A stretch of 64,000 nucleotides of DNA from Type-B symbiont of Plautia stali (GCA_001485295.1 BBOA01000004.1:62001-126000), one strand, 5' to 3'. Counted from the first letter of the stretch, positions 52,943-63,320 are shown. The notes: generated by a model not told the origin, from the letters alone. Made by a program: numbers and translations.

Positions 52943-53343
52943 TTAGCGTGCTAGTAAGCGACGGCGCGCACAAAGGCGGGATCGAGGCCGCGATACTTGA
53001 CAAAGTAGTCGCCGAGCGCTTTGGCAAAGTCGCCCTCGTCGGTCAGCCAGATAAAGTAATCCTGCGGCGCCTAGCTACTGGCAACGACACTGTCGTGGAT
53101 ATAGAAGTCGAGCGTCAGCGACGAATCGTCGTCAAAGGAGAGCAGCGTATAGCGCTGCTCTCCTGCGGGAAAAAACTTTGATATGGTCGTCAAAGCCCGG
53201 CGAGTGAAAAAGCCCGTGCCGTGAAAGGTGATGCGCCAGAATTCGCGGGCGACCTGCATTTTGCTGGAGACGGCGGTCTGGCGAAAATGCAGCTCGTTGC
53301 GCACGCGCTGCGCCGCGCGGGACGTTCAGTTGTCGGAATGCAT
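52943..53343 (-). pseudogene. yqjH: Siderophore-interacting (ferric reductase) protein remnant
   Basis: YqjH-like FAD protein: MHSDN-TGA-TSRAAQRVRNELHFRQ at the start, LTLDFYIHDSVVASS and DYFIWLTDEGDFAKALGDYF near the end, finishing RAVAY-TAG-HAK, where the Trp of YWHAK became TAG (CTAG 52951-52954). The central FAD/NAD region (about 60 percent of the gene) is deleted. Confidence 0.8.
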
Positions 53344-53396
53344 AAATTCTCCTTTTACGCTGCCGGCTGCGGACGTGAATGCATGAGAAAACAGAG

Positions 53397-53412
53397 GAAT
53401 GATTCTCATTTT
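53397..53412. promoter_or_regulatory. Fur-box-like site upstream of yqjH remnant
   Basis: aatgattctcatt fits the Fur half-site arrangement (AATGAT-n-ATCATT) with one mismatch. It lies about 55 bases ahead of the old yqjH start and fits iron control of siderophore reductases. It is probably a relic. Confidence 0.5.
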
Positions 53413-53588
53413 ATGCGCTAAGATTACTCATAATATATCTTACTCGTAGGGATAGATTGTGCTATTTCCGCGCAGCCGGAAAGGTGCGCAGGCGAATACC
53501 CGCACACGGAAGAGAGTGATAAACAGAGGGATGCGCGGGATCAGAGACTGTCATTTAAAGCGTCGGTGCTAAGGTGCTTCTGTGACTG

Positions 53589-53744
53589 CTACGGCAGCAC
53601 GTTGTCACTGAGGATTTCATGCTGGGACGGTTGGACATACGTATGCAGACCAGCAGGCGACGAAAATGGTTCAGCCATCTGGGTGCTGGCTAAAGGCGGC
53701 AAAGCAGAAAGCGCCGTAACAATGAACAGCGTAGAAAGTTTCAT
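53589..53744 (-). CDS. Small predicted secreted peptide, unrecognised
   Basis: A 51-codon frame beginning MKLSTLFIVTALSALPPLAS, a good signal peptide, followed by 30 residues (AEPFSSPAGLHTYVQPSQHE) without cysteines. The family is not recognised. It may be the 5' part of a longer gene cut by a frameshift, because it sits amid remnants. Function cannot be assigned. Confidence 0.35.
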   Translation of the reverse strand: MKLSTLFIVTALSALPPLASTQMAEPFSSPAGLHTYVQPSQHEILSDNVLP

Positions 53745-53989
53745 AGTTGTCGTCGTGTTATATGTCTGATTCAAAAATAGCCTGAAAGGCAGATGAATAT
53801 CCAGTCCGGCAGGACTTATGCACGATATCTGCATGGCTTCCAAAATAAAGCAGGAATTTTACGCCACAAAGCGAATCTGGTTTATAAAATCGTGCGGTTT
53901 ATCACGTTTCACAGCACGAAAAGCCGCTGTTAACTCAGGGTGACAGGGATAGAGAAGAGTCCAACCAGCGCATGCGGCGTTGAGGCTCT

Positions 53990-54381
53990 CATATCGAGCG
54001 CAGCAGATCTTTTCCCTGACAGCGCGCGACGCCTAGCGCGGGCAGATACACATAGTAGAGATCGGCGATAAAGCGTGTTAGCTGTTCCAGCGCACCCTTC
54101 CAAGGAAGGGTGGCGTACAGGCCGCGCACCGAGGTCCAGTTGACGATGTGCGATTCCACGATACCGGCGTGCTAGCTCTCCAGCACCTGAAACAGGCTGA
54201 TGGGGCTGCTGCTCCGCCGCCGAGATACTGGAAACCGAGCCAGCTGCGCTCGACGTGCTGACCGGCGAAGCGCACGAAACTGCGCGCCTATGTGCGCGAT
54301 CACGCGCACATAGGCGCCGAATTTACACTCCTACTCCACCAGATCGATGATGTACTGTTTTTTTACGTTCAGGCTGAACAT
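53990..54381 (-). pseudogene. AraC/Rob-like regulator remnant
   Basis: Opens MFSLNVKKQYIIDLVE-TAG, like the first helix of Rob/RamA-type AraC regulators. Then come a few residues of the HTH end (GAYVRV) and a later segment LYATLPWKGALEQLTRFIADLYYVYLPALGVARCQGKDL, which has the layout of the Rob C-terminal (GyrI-like) effector domain. Most of both DNA-binding helices are deleted. The assignment is tentative. Confidence 0.45.
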
Positions 54382-54559
54382 TTCGGTGAGAATCGTAAAA
54401 AGTATTGCGATATTAGTCACATAATCATAACAAAAACGTCTTACGCATGTAAAGAAGGGTAAAGAAAGCGTAAGCTAGACGCGGGCAAAAAGGCATTTAA
54501 TGCTTAGTCTGAAAAGGAAACGACAAAATGTGTTGTCTGTTGTTGAAGATGCAAGCACG

Positions 54560-54745
54560 GCTGGCATGGACCGATAGCAAAGTCGCTTTACGCATCCCGG
54601 CTCGCTCGACTCGCGCAGTTACGCACCTCATCCCTGAGGTGTGCCCGTAAACGGGCCAACGTTCCTCGTTGTTCAAAAACGTTCCCGACATTTTTGTCCT
54701 TGTCGCGGGACGCTTTGCTCTTCGGTCCATGCCAGCCGCTTAGTG
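54560..54745 (-). repeat. Dispersed hairpin-rich repeat, copy B
   Basis: Reverse-oriented second copy of the repeat at 48-225. On the minus strand it shows ccgaagagcaaagcgtcccg, then a degenerate aaaaatgtcgggaacgtttt palindrome and the stronger palindrome cacctcagggatgaggtg. It contains a chance open frame (54497-54730) without homology. It sits immediately downstream of the cioAB-DUF2474 operon, just as copy A sits downstream of prfB-lysS. Confidence 0.75.
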
Positions 54746-54778
54746 GGCACTTTGCGGCCTTTAACAGGAACGGAAAGA

Positions 54779-54946
54779 TCAGTGAGAGCGCGTACCCGCT
54801 GCGGTCAGCATCATACGCAACAGCGTTGCCACGATACTGAGCGCGAGCAAGCTTGCTCCATAGATCACCACTAGCCACAGAATGCGTTTCCACAACGGCG
54901 CTTTGGGTTCATTGTGGTGTTTCACATTGCCGACCTCAGTTTGCAT
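54779..54946 (-). CDS. DUF2474 small membrane protein
   Basis: A 55-residue protein (MQTEVGNVKHHNEPKAPLWK..., TGA at 54779) with one membrane helix (ILWLVVIYGASLLALSIV) after a charged N-terminus. Its ATG follows the cioB stop by one base (TAATATG), so it is translationally coupled. DUF2474 proteins are typically encoded behind cyanide-insensitive oxidase genes and are thought to be small accessory subunits, by analogy with CydX for CydAB. Short genes like this are easily overlooked. Confidence 0.85.
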   Translation of the reverse strand: MQTEVGNVKHHNEPKAPLWKRILWLVVIYGASLLALSIVATLLRMMLTAAGTRSH

Positions 54947-54947
54947 A

Positions 54948-55955
54948 TTAATGGTATCCTTCGTCTGCTTTGATTTTCCCGCGGAACACGTAGTAACTCC
55001 AGAAGGTGTAGCCGAGGATCATCGGAATAATCGACAGGCTGCCCACCAGCATAAATGCTTGGCTAATCGCCGGTGATGCGGCCTGCCAGATAGTGACGGA
55101 AGGCGGAATAATATTCGGCCATACGCTGATTCCCAAGCCGGAAAAGCCGAGGAAAATCAGCGCCAGCGTCAGCAGGAACGGCGAATAGTGCGCTTCGCGC
55201 TTGATGGCGCGAAGAATGCCCCATGAGCAGAACAGCACCAGCGCCAGCGCCAGAACCGGCAGGAACCAGTACAAATTCGGACGGGTGAACCAGCGCTGCA
55301 CGATGGCGCCATGGCTGAACGGCGTCCACAGGCTGGTAATGCCCACCACCAGTAGCGCGATCACCAGCGGTGTCGCCAGCGCGGACATCTTACGATGCAG
55401 CTCATGCTCGGTTTTCATAATCAGCCAAGTACAGCCCAGCAGCGCATAGGCGATAACCAGACCCACGCCGCAGAACAGCGGGAACGGCGCCAGCCAGTCC
55501 ATCGCGGAGCCGCTGAAATGACGACCCGTCACCTGAATGCCCTCAAGCATTGCGCCGACCGCTACACCCTGGCTGAAGGTCGCCAGAATCGAACCCGCCA
55601 CGAAGGATTTGTCCCAAAACGCGCGGTGCGTCTTGGTCGCCTTAAAGCGGAACTCAAAGGCGACGCCGCGGAAAATCAGGCCAATCAGCATCGCCGTCAG
55701 CGGAATCGAGAGCGCATCGGCGATCACCGAATAAGCCAGCGGGAACGCGCCATACAGGCCCGCGCCGCCCAGCACTAGCCAGGTCTCGTTGCCGTCCCAG
55801 ACTGGCGCGACGGTGTTGACCATCATGTCGCGCTCAACCGCATCTTTATTGAAGGGGAACAGCAGCCCGATACCAAGATCGAAGCCATCCATCACGATGT
55901 ACATCAGGGTTGCGAAAACGATAATTACGAACCAGATAATGGAAAAATCGATCAT
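54948..55955 (-). CDS. cioB: Cyanide-insensitive quinol oxidase subunit II
   Basis: CydB-like subunit of a bd-type quinol oxidase. The ATG at 55955 (MIDFSIIWFVIIVFATLMYIVMDGFDLGIG) gives 335 residues; an upstream frame adds a few residues without similarity. Nine or so membrane helices; conserved APVWDGNETWLVLGGAGLYGAFP and LGYTFWSYYVFRGK near the end. It follows cioA by 20 bases. Intact in a region otherwise full of remnants, implying selection for this oxidase. Confidence 0.94.
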   Translation of the reverse strand: MIDFSIIWFVIIVFATLMYIVMDGFDLGIGLLFPFNKDAVERDMMVNTVAPVWDGNETWLVLGGAGLYGAFPLAYSVIADALSIPLTAMLIGLIFRGVAFEFRFKATKTHRAFWDKSFVAGSILATFSQGVAVGAMLEGIQVTGRHFSGSAMDWLAPFPLFCGVGLVIAYALLGCTWLIMKTEHELHRKMSALATPLVIALLVVGITSLWTPFSHGAIVQRWFTRPNLYWFLPVLALALVLFCSWGILRAIKREAHYSPFLLTLALIFLGFSGLGISVWPNIIPPSVTIWQAASPAISQAFMLVGSLSIIPMILGYTFWSYYVFRGKIKADEGYH

Positions 55956-55975
55956 CTTATTTTTCCTCCTGCGGA

Positions 55976-57388
55976 TCATTGATCATTTAGACTTTCATGC
56001 GCCGCAGAGAGCGGACGAGCCGGCGTTTTGCTATGGCCTGGACCGCCGTGACGCACATCTTTACCTTCGCCGGTAAGCGGACCTTTCTTAATCAGACGAA
56101 CCATATAGACGTAACCCACGCCAAACACCGCCGAGTAAACCACGATAAAAGTGAGCAGGCTAATGCTCATATGCAGATCGCCATGGCCGGAAACCGCGTC
56201 AATAGTGCGCTGCACGCCATAGACCACCCACGGCTGACGGCCGATCTCTGTGGTAAACCAGCCTGCGAGCAGCGCGATCAGGCCGGACGGCCCCATTAGC
56301 AAGGCGAACCACATGAACGGACGCGACTGATAGAGGCGCCCTTTGTAGCGCAGCCACAGGCTGACCAAGCCGAGGGTGATCATCAGCAGTCCCATTGCCA
56401 CCATCACGCGGAACGACCAGAAGATAATCAGCGAGTTAGGACGATCCTCTTTCGGGAAGGTCTTCAGTACCGGCACCTGCTCATCGAGGCTGTGCGTCAG
56501 GATCAGGCTGCCAAGATAGGGAATTTCCACCGCGTATTTGGTGCGTTCTTCATCCATATCCGGGATGCCGAACAGGATCAGCGGCATCGCTTCGCCCAGC
56601 GAGTTCTCCCAGTGGCCTTCAATCGCGGCGATTTTCGCCGGCTGATGCTCCAGGGTGTTCAGACCATGCGCATCGCCGATCATCGCCTGAATCGGCGCGA
56701 CGATCAGAGCCATCCAAAGCGCCATGGAGAACATCTTGCGGATAGCGGGATTATCGTTGCCGCGCAGCAGATGCCACGCGCCGGACGCGCCGACAAAGAA
56801 GGCGCTGGCGAGGAACGCCGCTACCGACATATGGAACAGGCGGTAAGGGAATGACGGGTTGAAGATGATTTTCAGCCAGTCTTCCGGCACCACGATACCG
56901 TTCTGGATCAGGTAGCCCTGCGGCGTATGCATCCAGCTGTTGGAAGCGAGTATCCAGAAGGTGGAGATCAGAGTGCCCAGAGCCACCATACAGGTCGCGA
57001 AGAAGTGCAAGCCCGGACCGACGCGGTTCCAGCCGAATAGCATCACGCCGAGGAAGCCTGCTTCTAGGAAGAAGGCGGTCAGCACTTCATAGGTGAGCAA
57101 CGGACCGGTAATGCTGCCCGCGAACTGCGAGAAGCTGCTCCAGTTAGTGCCGAACTGATAGGCCATCACCAGACCTGATACCACGCCCATACCAAAGTTA
57201 ACGGCGAATACTTTGGACCAGAAGTGATAGAGATCGCGGTAGGTCTCATTACAGCTTTTCAGCCACATCCCTTCGAGAACGGCTAGAAAACTGGCGAGGC
57301 CGATGGTGATGGCGGGAAAAAGAATATGAAAGGAGACAGTAAACGCGAACTGTATCCTAGCCAAGTGAAAGGCCTCTAATCCGAACAT
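55976..57388 (-). CDS. cioA: Cyanide-insensitive quinol oxidase subunit I
   Basis: CydA-like, heme-bearing subunit oxidising quinol and reducing O2. 470 residues. The heme ligands lie in FTVSFHILFP (His19), YRLFHMS (His~185) and the Met/Glu helix VFWSFRVMVAMGLLM. The periplasmic Q loop is short (HSLDEQVPVLKTFPKEDRPNS), the mark of the CIO/CioA class rather than E. coli CydA. GWFTTEIGRQPWVVYG is conserved. First gene of cioA-cioB-DUF2474. Such oxidases tolerate cyanide and sulfide and do not pump protons. Confidence 0.95.
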   Translation of the reverse strand: MFGLEAFHLARIQFAFTVSFHILFPAITIGLASFLAVLEGMWLKSCNETYRDLYHFWSKVFAVNFGMGVVSGLVMAYQFGTNWSSFSQFAGSITGPLLTYEVLTAFFLEAGFLGVMLFGWNRVGPGLHFFATCMVALGTLISTFWILASNSWMHTPQGYLIQNGIVVPEDWLKIIFNPSFPYRLFHMSVAAFLASAFFVGASGAWHLLRGNDNPAIRKMFSMALWMALIVAPIQAMIGDAHGLNTLEHQPAKIAAIEGHWENSLGEAMPLILFGIPDMDEERTKYAVEIPYLGSLILTHSLDEQVPVLKTFPKEDRPNSLIIFWSFRVMVAMGLLMITLGLVSLWLRYKGRLYQSRPFMWFALLMGPSGLIALLAGWFTTEIGRQPWVVYGVQRTIDAVSGHGDLHMSISLLTFIVVYSAVFGVGYVYMVRLIKKGPLTGEGKDVRHGGPGHSKTPARPLSAAHESLNDQ

Positions 57389-58141
57389 TGCTTACCTCGT
57401 TGCCACATATAACACCATATATTTACTTATAATTAACAACTAAAGCACAGCGTTAATATTTACCCTGCGCTTAAGCTAATTGCTAACACGAATTTATAAG
57501 AACTCGTGCCTGACAAACAGAAACAGTCTGGGATGCAAAAACTATAACAGCCTTTTTTGATTTTGGTCATTATTTTTTCCGCAATTACCTAATTTAACGA
57601 TTAACTTTAGGTTAATTAACAGGCTTTAATGTGACATCTTTGTTATTTATTGTTGCACGATTATTGAGGCAGGAGGCGCTGACAGCTCATGGCTTTTTTA
57701 CTGCTACAAAGCCCTGTTTTAGCGTGTTATTTTCCCTATACTTGCAGGTGAAACGCGGTCAATTTCGTAGTTTAGTACAGGCCATAGCTAATGCAAATTA
57801 AGCATTTAGCTCGCCAAGAATTATTTTTAAGCCGTTTTGTTTAAAAAACACGTTTTATGGCGAGTGTTCATTATCAACAATTGCGACACGCTTAATTTAG
57901 CCACGTAGAAGAGATGAAATAAAGTTGTTAATAAGCACCGACGGTTGCGCTGCGGTAATAAAAGCGACTGGCACCTTGCCAGCCGCAGACATATTGTCTC
58001 AGCCGCGTTTTGCTTAATTCCTCTTTGTGACGCTGGTTCTGCGTCATCTGGCGTCGTTAACAATTTGCGCTGCCCGATTTACCAGCAGCCGCTGACTGTG
58101 CTCTGTTAGTGGCTCTGGTCAATCTGCGTTAAGGAGTCCCA
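57389..58141. other. cioA upstream region, AT-rich, no gene
   Basis: About 750 bases between cioA and the divergent hydrolase remnant. It contains gttaattaac at 57611-57620, matching the ArcA-type core GTTAATTA, so oxygen control of cioAB is possible. An open frame at 57827-58063 on the minus strand has no recognisable features. The rest is low-complexity AT-rich sequence. Confidence 0.45.
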
Positions 58142-59000
58142 ATGGCACGTCTGACGGCACAGGATTTTCCCTAGGAACTGCTCGAACTTTACGACTATTA
58201 CGCCCACGGTAGGATCAGCAAGCACGAGCTTATTGCCATGGCCGGCAAGCTGGCAGTAGGCTGCATGACCGGCGCGACGCTGCTCAGCCTGATGAGTCTC
58301 AACTATATGCGCTGGCGCAGCAGGTGGAGTTCACCGATCCCGCTATTAGGCCCGAAATCCGCTACACTTCCCCGTAGGGCCACGGCGAAGTGCGCGGCTA
58401 TCTGACGCGCCCGGCGCAGACGCAGGGAAAAACCGCCGCCGTAGTGATGGCGCATGAGAACCATGGGCTAAATCCCTATATTGAAGATGTAGCGCGCCAC
58501 GTGGCAAAAGCAGCGCGCTGGCGCCTGACGGCGACGGCTTCAGCTCACTCGGCGGCTATCCTGGCAACGGCGACGAAGGCCACGCCATGCAGGCGAAGGT
58601 CGATCGCGTTAAGCTGATGAACGACTTTTTCGCGGTGAGATTTCCTGAAGCAATTTCCTGAAGCAGCATGCGGAAAGCAGCGGCAAGGTGGGCATCACCG
58701 GCTTCTGCTACGGCAGTGGCGTTTCCCGATCTCGCCTGCGCCATAATACCCTTTATAGGTCGTTAGCCGAAAGCGGAGGATGTAGCGCGCATTCACGCGC
58801 TGCTGCTTACACTATGCCGAGCTGGACAGCAATATTATACGGGCTGACCTGCGTATAAGACGGCGCTCAAAGAGAACCATAAAGTGTATGAGGCCTAAAT
58901 CTACCCCGGCGTGAACCACGGCTTTCACAACGACTCGACGCCGCGCTACGGCCGCGCGGCGGCCGAACTCGCCTTAGAGCATGATTTCAGCGCTATCTGA
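58142..59000 (+). pseudogene. Dienelactone hydrolase family remnant (YghX-like)
   Basis: Alpha/beta hydrolase of the YghX type: MARLTAQDFP-TAG-ELLELYDYYAHGRISKHEL (CAG to TAG at CTAG 58171-58174), then [45 protein letters not shown] in another frame. The nucleophile elbow GITGFCYGSG (Cys) and GVNHGFHNDSTPRY follow, ending DFSAI. Multiple frameshifts; a 13-bp perfect duplication at 58640-58665 adds one. Confidence 0.88.
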
Positions 59001-59333
59001 CGTGAGGCACGTCGTCAGGCACTCTCCACGCTGCGCCAAGATACGGCTTACATTTAGCTCCAGCCAGTCAACGAAGCCAACCAACTGCCTTTCCAGCTCG
59101 CGGCCGAGCGGCGTCAGTGCGTACTCGACGTGCGACAGCACCACGTTATAGGCGATGCGTTCAACGAAGCCGTCTTCTTCCATATGGCGCAGCGTCTGCG
59201 CCAGCATGCGTTCGCTGACGCTGCCGACGGCGCGACGCAGCTCGCTGAAGCGCAGTTTATCGTTACGCAGCACCAGAAAGATCAACACACTTCAGCGATC
59301 GCGGTTAAATTTTTCACCTATCTTTTCAGACAT
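58974..59333 (-). pseudogene. HxlR-family regulator remnant (YtfH-like)
   Basis: Starts MSEKIGEKFNRDR, then TGA after a deletion that removed the Cys-containing first helix. The rest of the winged helix (LIFLVLRNDKLRFSELRRAVGSVSERMLAQTLRHMEEDGFVER) and SHVEYALTPLGRELERQ are open. Divergent from the qorB remnant as YtfH is from QorB in E. coli. Probably inactive, although a 104-codon frame remains. Confidence 0.75.
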
Positions 59334-59436
59334 CTACTATCGAGCTCCCAAACTAATAAATCTGTAAGTACTTACTAAAAATCAGCTTATCCCCTAACCT
59401 TGTTTGCGAAAACAGCCAATGCAAAAAGGAGAGAAC

Positions 59437-60300
59437 ATGATTGCTATAACAGGCGCAATCGGCCAGCCAAGCCGTTTGGTGATTGAAACCCTACTGAAAA
59501 GCGTGCTGGCAGAGCAGATCGTAGCCGCCGCACGGTCGCCGGAAAAAAAGCTGCAGACTTAGCGGCGAAAGGCGTAAAGATGCGCAAAGCGGACTACAGC
59601 CAGCCGGATACACTGATGTCCGCCTTCTCCGGCGTGGAGAAGCTACTGCTGATCTCCGGCAGCAAGGTTGGCCAGCGCGAAGCTTAGCATCAGGCGGTGA
59701 TTAACGCAGCCAAATCTGCCAGCGTCTAAATTTATCGCCTACAACAGCCCGCTGCATGCCAACAGCTCGCCGCTGAGGCTCGGCGTTGAAGATTGCGCCA
59801 CCGAGGCGCTGCTGCAGGCTTCTGGCATCCCCTTCACGCTGCTGCGCAGGCTGGTACACCGAGAACTATGCCGCCAGCATTGCGCCAGCCCTGACGTATC
59901 ACTTTTTTATCAGTTCAGCTGGCGAAGGGCGTATCGCATCGGCGGCGCGTTGGGATTACGCCGAGGCGGCGGCGGTAATCGCCTGCGACGATCAGGCCCG
60001 CAAAGTCTACGAGCTGGCGGGCGACGACAGCTACATGCTGGCGGAATTTGCCGCTGAGATTGCGCGTCAGTCCGGCGAACAGGTGGAGTACGTTAATCTT
60101 TCTCCCGCCGAGTTCGCCAGCCCGCTGAAAGGCGCCGGTCTGCCGGAGGGCCTAGCGGAGATGCTGGCGGATTTAGACAAGGGCGCGGCGCAGGGCGGGC
60201 TGTTTGACGACTCCCACAGCCTGAGCCAGCTGATCGGCCGCGCCACCACGGCCCTAGCAGAACGTAATCAAGGCGACGCTGGCGAAATAAGCCGAAAGCG
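59437..60300 (+). pseudogene. qorB: NAD(P)H:quinone oxidoreductase 2 remnant
   Basis: QorB (YtfG)-like NmrA-family reductase. MIAITGAIGQPSRLVIETLLKS at the start (NAD(P) loop TGAxGQ), several TAG stops and frameshifts in the first half (SGSKVGQREA), KFIAYNSPLHANSSPL, and then a long open C-terminal stretch with KVYELAGDDSYMLAEFAAEI and GGLFDDSHSLSQLIGR. Not functional. Confidence 0.88.
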
Positions 60301-60784
60301 GGAAATCTCCTGCAGCCAAGCGAGCGCCGGTGGGCGCGACTAGTTCCAGCGGCTCTTCGGCGAAGCGCGGCGCGCTGAGTCAGCGATTGTCCGGCTTCTA
60401 CGTCACCATCCCCCTCTCAAAGCGGTTGTGCAGCACGGCGTCCATCACTTCGCTATCCGGCACAAAGCGATAGTGAATCGCTAGATCGGGATGCTGCTGC
60501 AGCGCCAGCAGCGGGTAGAGCTGCAGACCGATGCTGCCGAGCATAATCAAACTGATCTCGCTACAGGTCACTTCCGCCTCGCTGAGCCGCAGCGTCAGAC
60601 GCTGGTCGGCGCGATCGACCTCCTAGCAGTAGATCAGCAGCATCTGTCCCACAGGCGCCTTCTCCAGATGACGGATATGCTGGCTGACTGCCGCCTAGGC
60701 GATCCCTAGACGGTCGGCCGTTTCAGTAAAGCTGCCCACTTCGCCCAGCATGGAAAAAAATCGAAGCCACTGCGGCGAGTGCAT
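60300..60784 (-). pseudogene. LysR-family regulator remnant
   Basis: Start MHSPQWLRFFSMLGEVGSFTETADRLGIA-TAG-AAVSQHIRHLE gives the LysR helix-turn-helix, with a Gln-to-TAG inside. Later pieces are DQRLTLRLSEAEVTCSEI and AIHYRFVPDSEVMDAVL, interrupted by more TAG stops. The C-terminal half is missing. Divergent from the glyoxalase-like remnant, which it may once have controlled. Confidence 0.8.
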
Positions 60785-60878
60785 AATGATTTTTTACAAT
60801 TCCTATAATTGAATCGCTGTTTTCATTATACTTGGTGCCCGTTAGCCTGTTTATCTTTTCCACAATCGGAGATGCAGC

Positions 60879-61387
60879 ATGACGACGACCTATCCACGCG
60901 CCTTTTCCTACATCAGCCTATCAGTTACCGATCTGGATGCGGCGGTAAAATTCTATACAGAGGTAATAGGCTGATATCTGATTATGCCTCCTACTACCAT
61001 TTAAGGAAGATGATTCCGCCATCGGCGTGATATGCAGCGACGTGTTCGGCTAAGGCTGGGGCGCGCTGCGTATCGCTCATCTCTCAACCGGCGATCGGGT
61101 CGGCGTGGAGCTTTTCGAGTTTTGCGACGTCGAAAAGCCGGAAAACAATTTTAAATACTGGAAACTGGAAAACCGGCGTGTTTCATTTCTGCGTGCAGGA
61201 TCCCGACGTCGAAGGCATGGCGGCGAAAATCGTCGCCGCGGGTGGAAAAAAACGTATGCCAGTGCGCGAATACTATCCCGGCGAGAAACCCTATCGCATG
61301 GCTTATATAGAAGATCCCTTCGGCAATATTATCGATATCTACAGCCACAGCTATGAACTGACCTATTCGGCAGGCGCCTATGTGTGA
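60879..61387 (+). pseudogene. VOC/glyoxalase family remnant
   Basis: MTTTYPRAFSYISLSVTDLDAAVKFYTEVIG-TGA is a typical vicinal-oxygen-chelate domain start. In the middle DRVGVELFEF is followed by NFKYWKLENR. A perfect 7-bp duplication (ctggaaa at 61158-61164 and 61165-61171) shifts the frame just before GVFHFCVQDPDVEGMAAKIVAAGGK, which is then open to YIEDPFGNIIDIYSHSYE and the stop. Substrate unknown. Confidence 0.85.
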
Positions 61388-61394
61388 CGCGCGG

Positions 61395-62170
61395 CCTGCA
61401 AGCTGATTCGGATGGCACTGGCACGGCGGCGGTTCGCCCGTCGATTTGCGGCTGAGCGAAAGCGTGGCGCAGCCGCTGCAGTCTGGCCAAGTGGCTGGTG
61501 CGCAACCACGCCATCGGGCTAAACCCGGTGGACTGGAAGCTGCTGGATAGCCAGCGGGATTAAAGTGCCGGGCGGCGACGGCACGGGTGAGGTGGTGGCG
61601 CGGCGTGCGCGTCGTTTATCATCAGAGCCTGAAACAGCCGGGCAGCTTCGCCGAATATACACCGATCGCCGTGCAGGTGCTTATCGCCGGCGCAGGCGGC
61701 TCGGTCGGCCACTATCTGACGCAGCTGGCTCACGCGCGCGGCTTCGAGGTAATTATCGCCAGCCATGAGCGCCACTGGCCGCGTCTGAAAAGCTGGGCGC
61801 GGCACAGTGCCTCTCCGACCTGCTGACGCAGTAGCGTCAGCCTTGATTACGCGTTTATCGACGCGATGGGCGCCAATCAGGCCGCGCAACTCTCCAATGC
61901 GCTGCAAGCCAACGGCCATCTAGTCTGCATTCAGGGCCGCGTCGAACAGTGGCCCGGCCCCCTTTAGCCGCGCCATCTCTCTGCATGAAGTGGTGCTCGG
62001 CGCGCTGCATCAGCACGGCGACGCCGCTCAGTAGCAGGCGCTGACGCAGCACGGAGAGCGTACGCTGGGGGAAATATCTCAGGTTACATTGCTGAGCGAA
62101 TCAATCCTGAGCTTCCCTTTTACCGTTTACCGCGCTGCCGTAGTAGCTGCTCGCACTGTGGCGGCTTGAT
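61395..62170 (+). pseudogene. Zinc-type alcohol dehydrogenase/quinone oxidoreductase remnant
   Basis: MDR-family remnant: LVRNHAIGLNPVDWKLLD, GGDGTGEVV and QPGSFAEYTPI. The coenzyme site VLIAGAGGSVGHYLTQLAHARGFEVI is well preserved, then DYAFIDAMGANQAAQLSNALQANGHLVCIQGR. TAG/TGA stops and frameshifts separate the pieces, and the usual 330-residue length is shortened by deletion. Part of a run of dead redox genes with its VOC and OYE neighbours. Confidence 0.8.
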
Positions 62171-62215
62171 TTTACGGGAAAACAAGTGATTGAAATTAAA
62201 TATGATTAAGAGGGT

Positions 62216-63320
62216 ATTATTTCTCTGTTTTCTAAATTCCGTTTGAAAGACGTGGCGCTACGCAACCGCATCGCCCGTGCCGCCAAAATGTCAATACAGC
62301 GCCGAAAACGGCCTGATTAACGACTGGCACCGCGTGCACTACGCGGCGCTGGCGCGCGGCGGCGCGAGCCTAGTGATCGTCGAAGCGACCGCCGTATCGC
62401 CGGAAGGCCGCATTACTCCGGGCTGCCTAGGTTTATGGAATGACGCGCAGGCCGAAGATCTGGCGCAGGTCGCGCAGGCGATCAAAGCGGCAGGCGCCGT
62501 GCGGGGTATCCAGATTGGCCACCCTGGTCTCAAAGCGAGCGCTAACAAACCCTAGGAAGGCGACGACCATATCTCGGCTGACGACGGACGCGGTTGGGAG
62601 ACGATTTCGCCTTCCGCCGTCGCCTTCGGCAATAACCTGCCACAGGTGCCGCGCGCCATGACGCTGGACGATATCGCGCGTGTGCGCAACGACTTCGTGC
62701 AGGCGGTCATCCATGCGCGCGATGCGGGCTATGAGTAGCTGGAGCTGCACTTCGCGCACGGCTATCTGGCGCAGAGCTTCTTTTCCGTACACGCCAACCA
62801 GCACACCGATGAGTACGGCTGCGACGCTGCGGGCCGCAGCCGCTTCCTGCGCGAAACCTTCGACGCCGTGCGTGTAGTCTGGCCGGAAAACCTGCCGCTC
62901 ACCGCGCATTTCGGCGTGCTGGAGTATAACAGCCGCGACGAAAAGACACTGGCGGAAGCGATCGATCTGATGCGCTACTGGCGCGCGAACGGTCTGGATC
63001 TGCTGAGCGTCAGCGTGGGCTTCTCGACGCCGGACACCAACATTCCGTGGGGCACACCCGCCTTACTGGCACCTATTGCTGAGCGCGTCCGTCGCAAAGC
63101 TGACATCGCCGTCGCCTCCGCATGGGGCATTGATGCGCCGCACATCGCCAACGCCACCGTAGAAAAAGGTCAGCTTGACTTGGTGATGGTCGGTAGCGCG
63201 CACCTGAAAAACCCGCACTGGCCTTACCAAGCGGCGCTGGCGCTCGATAAGCCGCAGTCGTCATGGGTGCCTCCAGCGCCCTACGCGCACTAGCTGGAGC
63301 GCTATCGCGTCAGCGAGTAA
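62216..63320 (+). pseudogene. Old yellow enzyme family NADH:flavin oxidoreductase remnant
   Basis: FMN-dependent OYE: LFSKFRLKDVALRNRIARA, YSAENGLINDWHRVHYAALARGGASLVIVEATAV, then PCC-TAG-type stops: KP-TAG-EGDDH (Trp to stop, CTAG 62552-62555), GYE-TAG-LELHFAHGYLAQSFFS (substrate motif) and PYAH-TAG-LERYRVSE. The second half is one open frame of over 140 codons. A single frameshift is visible near 62285 and no start codon is obvious. Confidence 0.88.

Noticed and set aside
54497-54730. A 77-codon open frame on the minus strand next to the cioAB operon
   Set aside because: It lies within the dispersed repeat, whose other copy (48-225) is not open in the same way, and no protein features are visible.
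57827-58063. Minus-strand 78-codon frame upstream of cioA
   Set aside because: Low-complexity AT-rich context, no ribosome-binding site of note and no recognisable motif.
50595-63320. The cluster of oxidoreductase and regulator genes could be a novel redox or detoxification system
   Set aside because: Every member apart from cioAB-DUF2474 is broken by several stops or frameshifts, and the pairs (HxlR-qorB, LysR-VOC, yqjH-yqjI) are ordinary enterobacterial arrangements.
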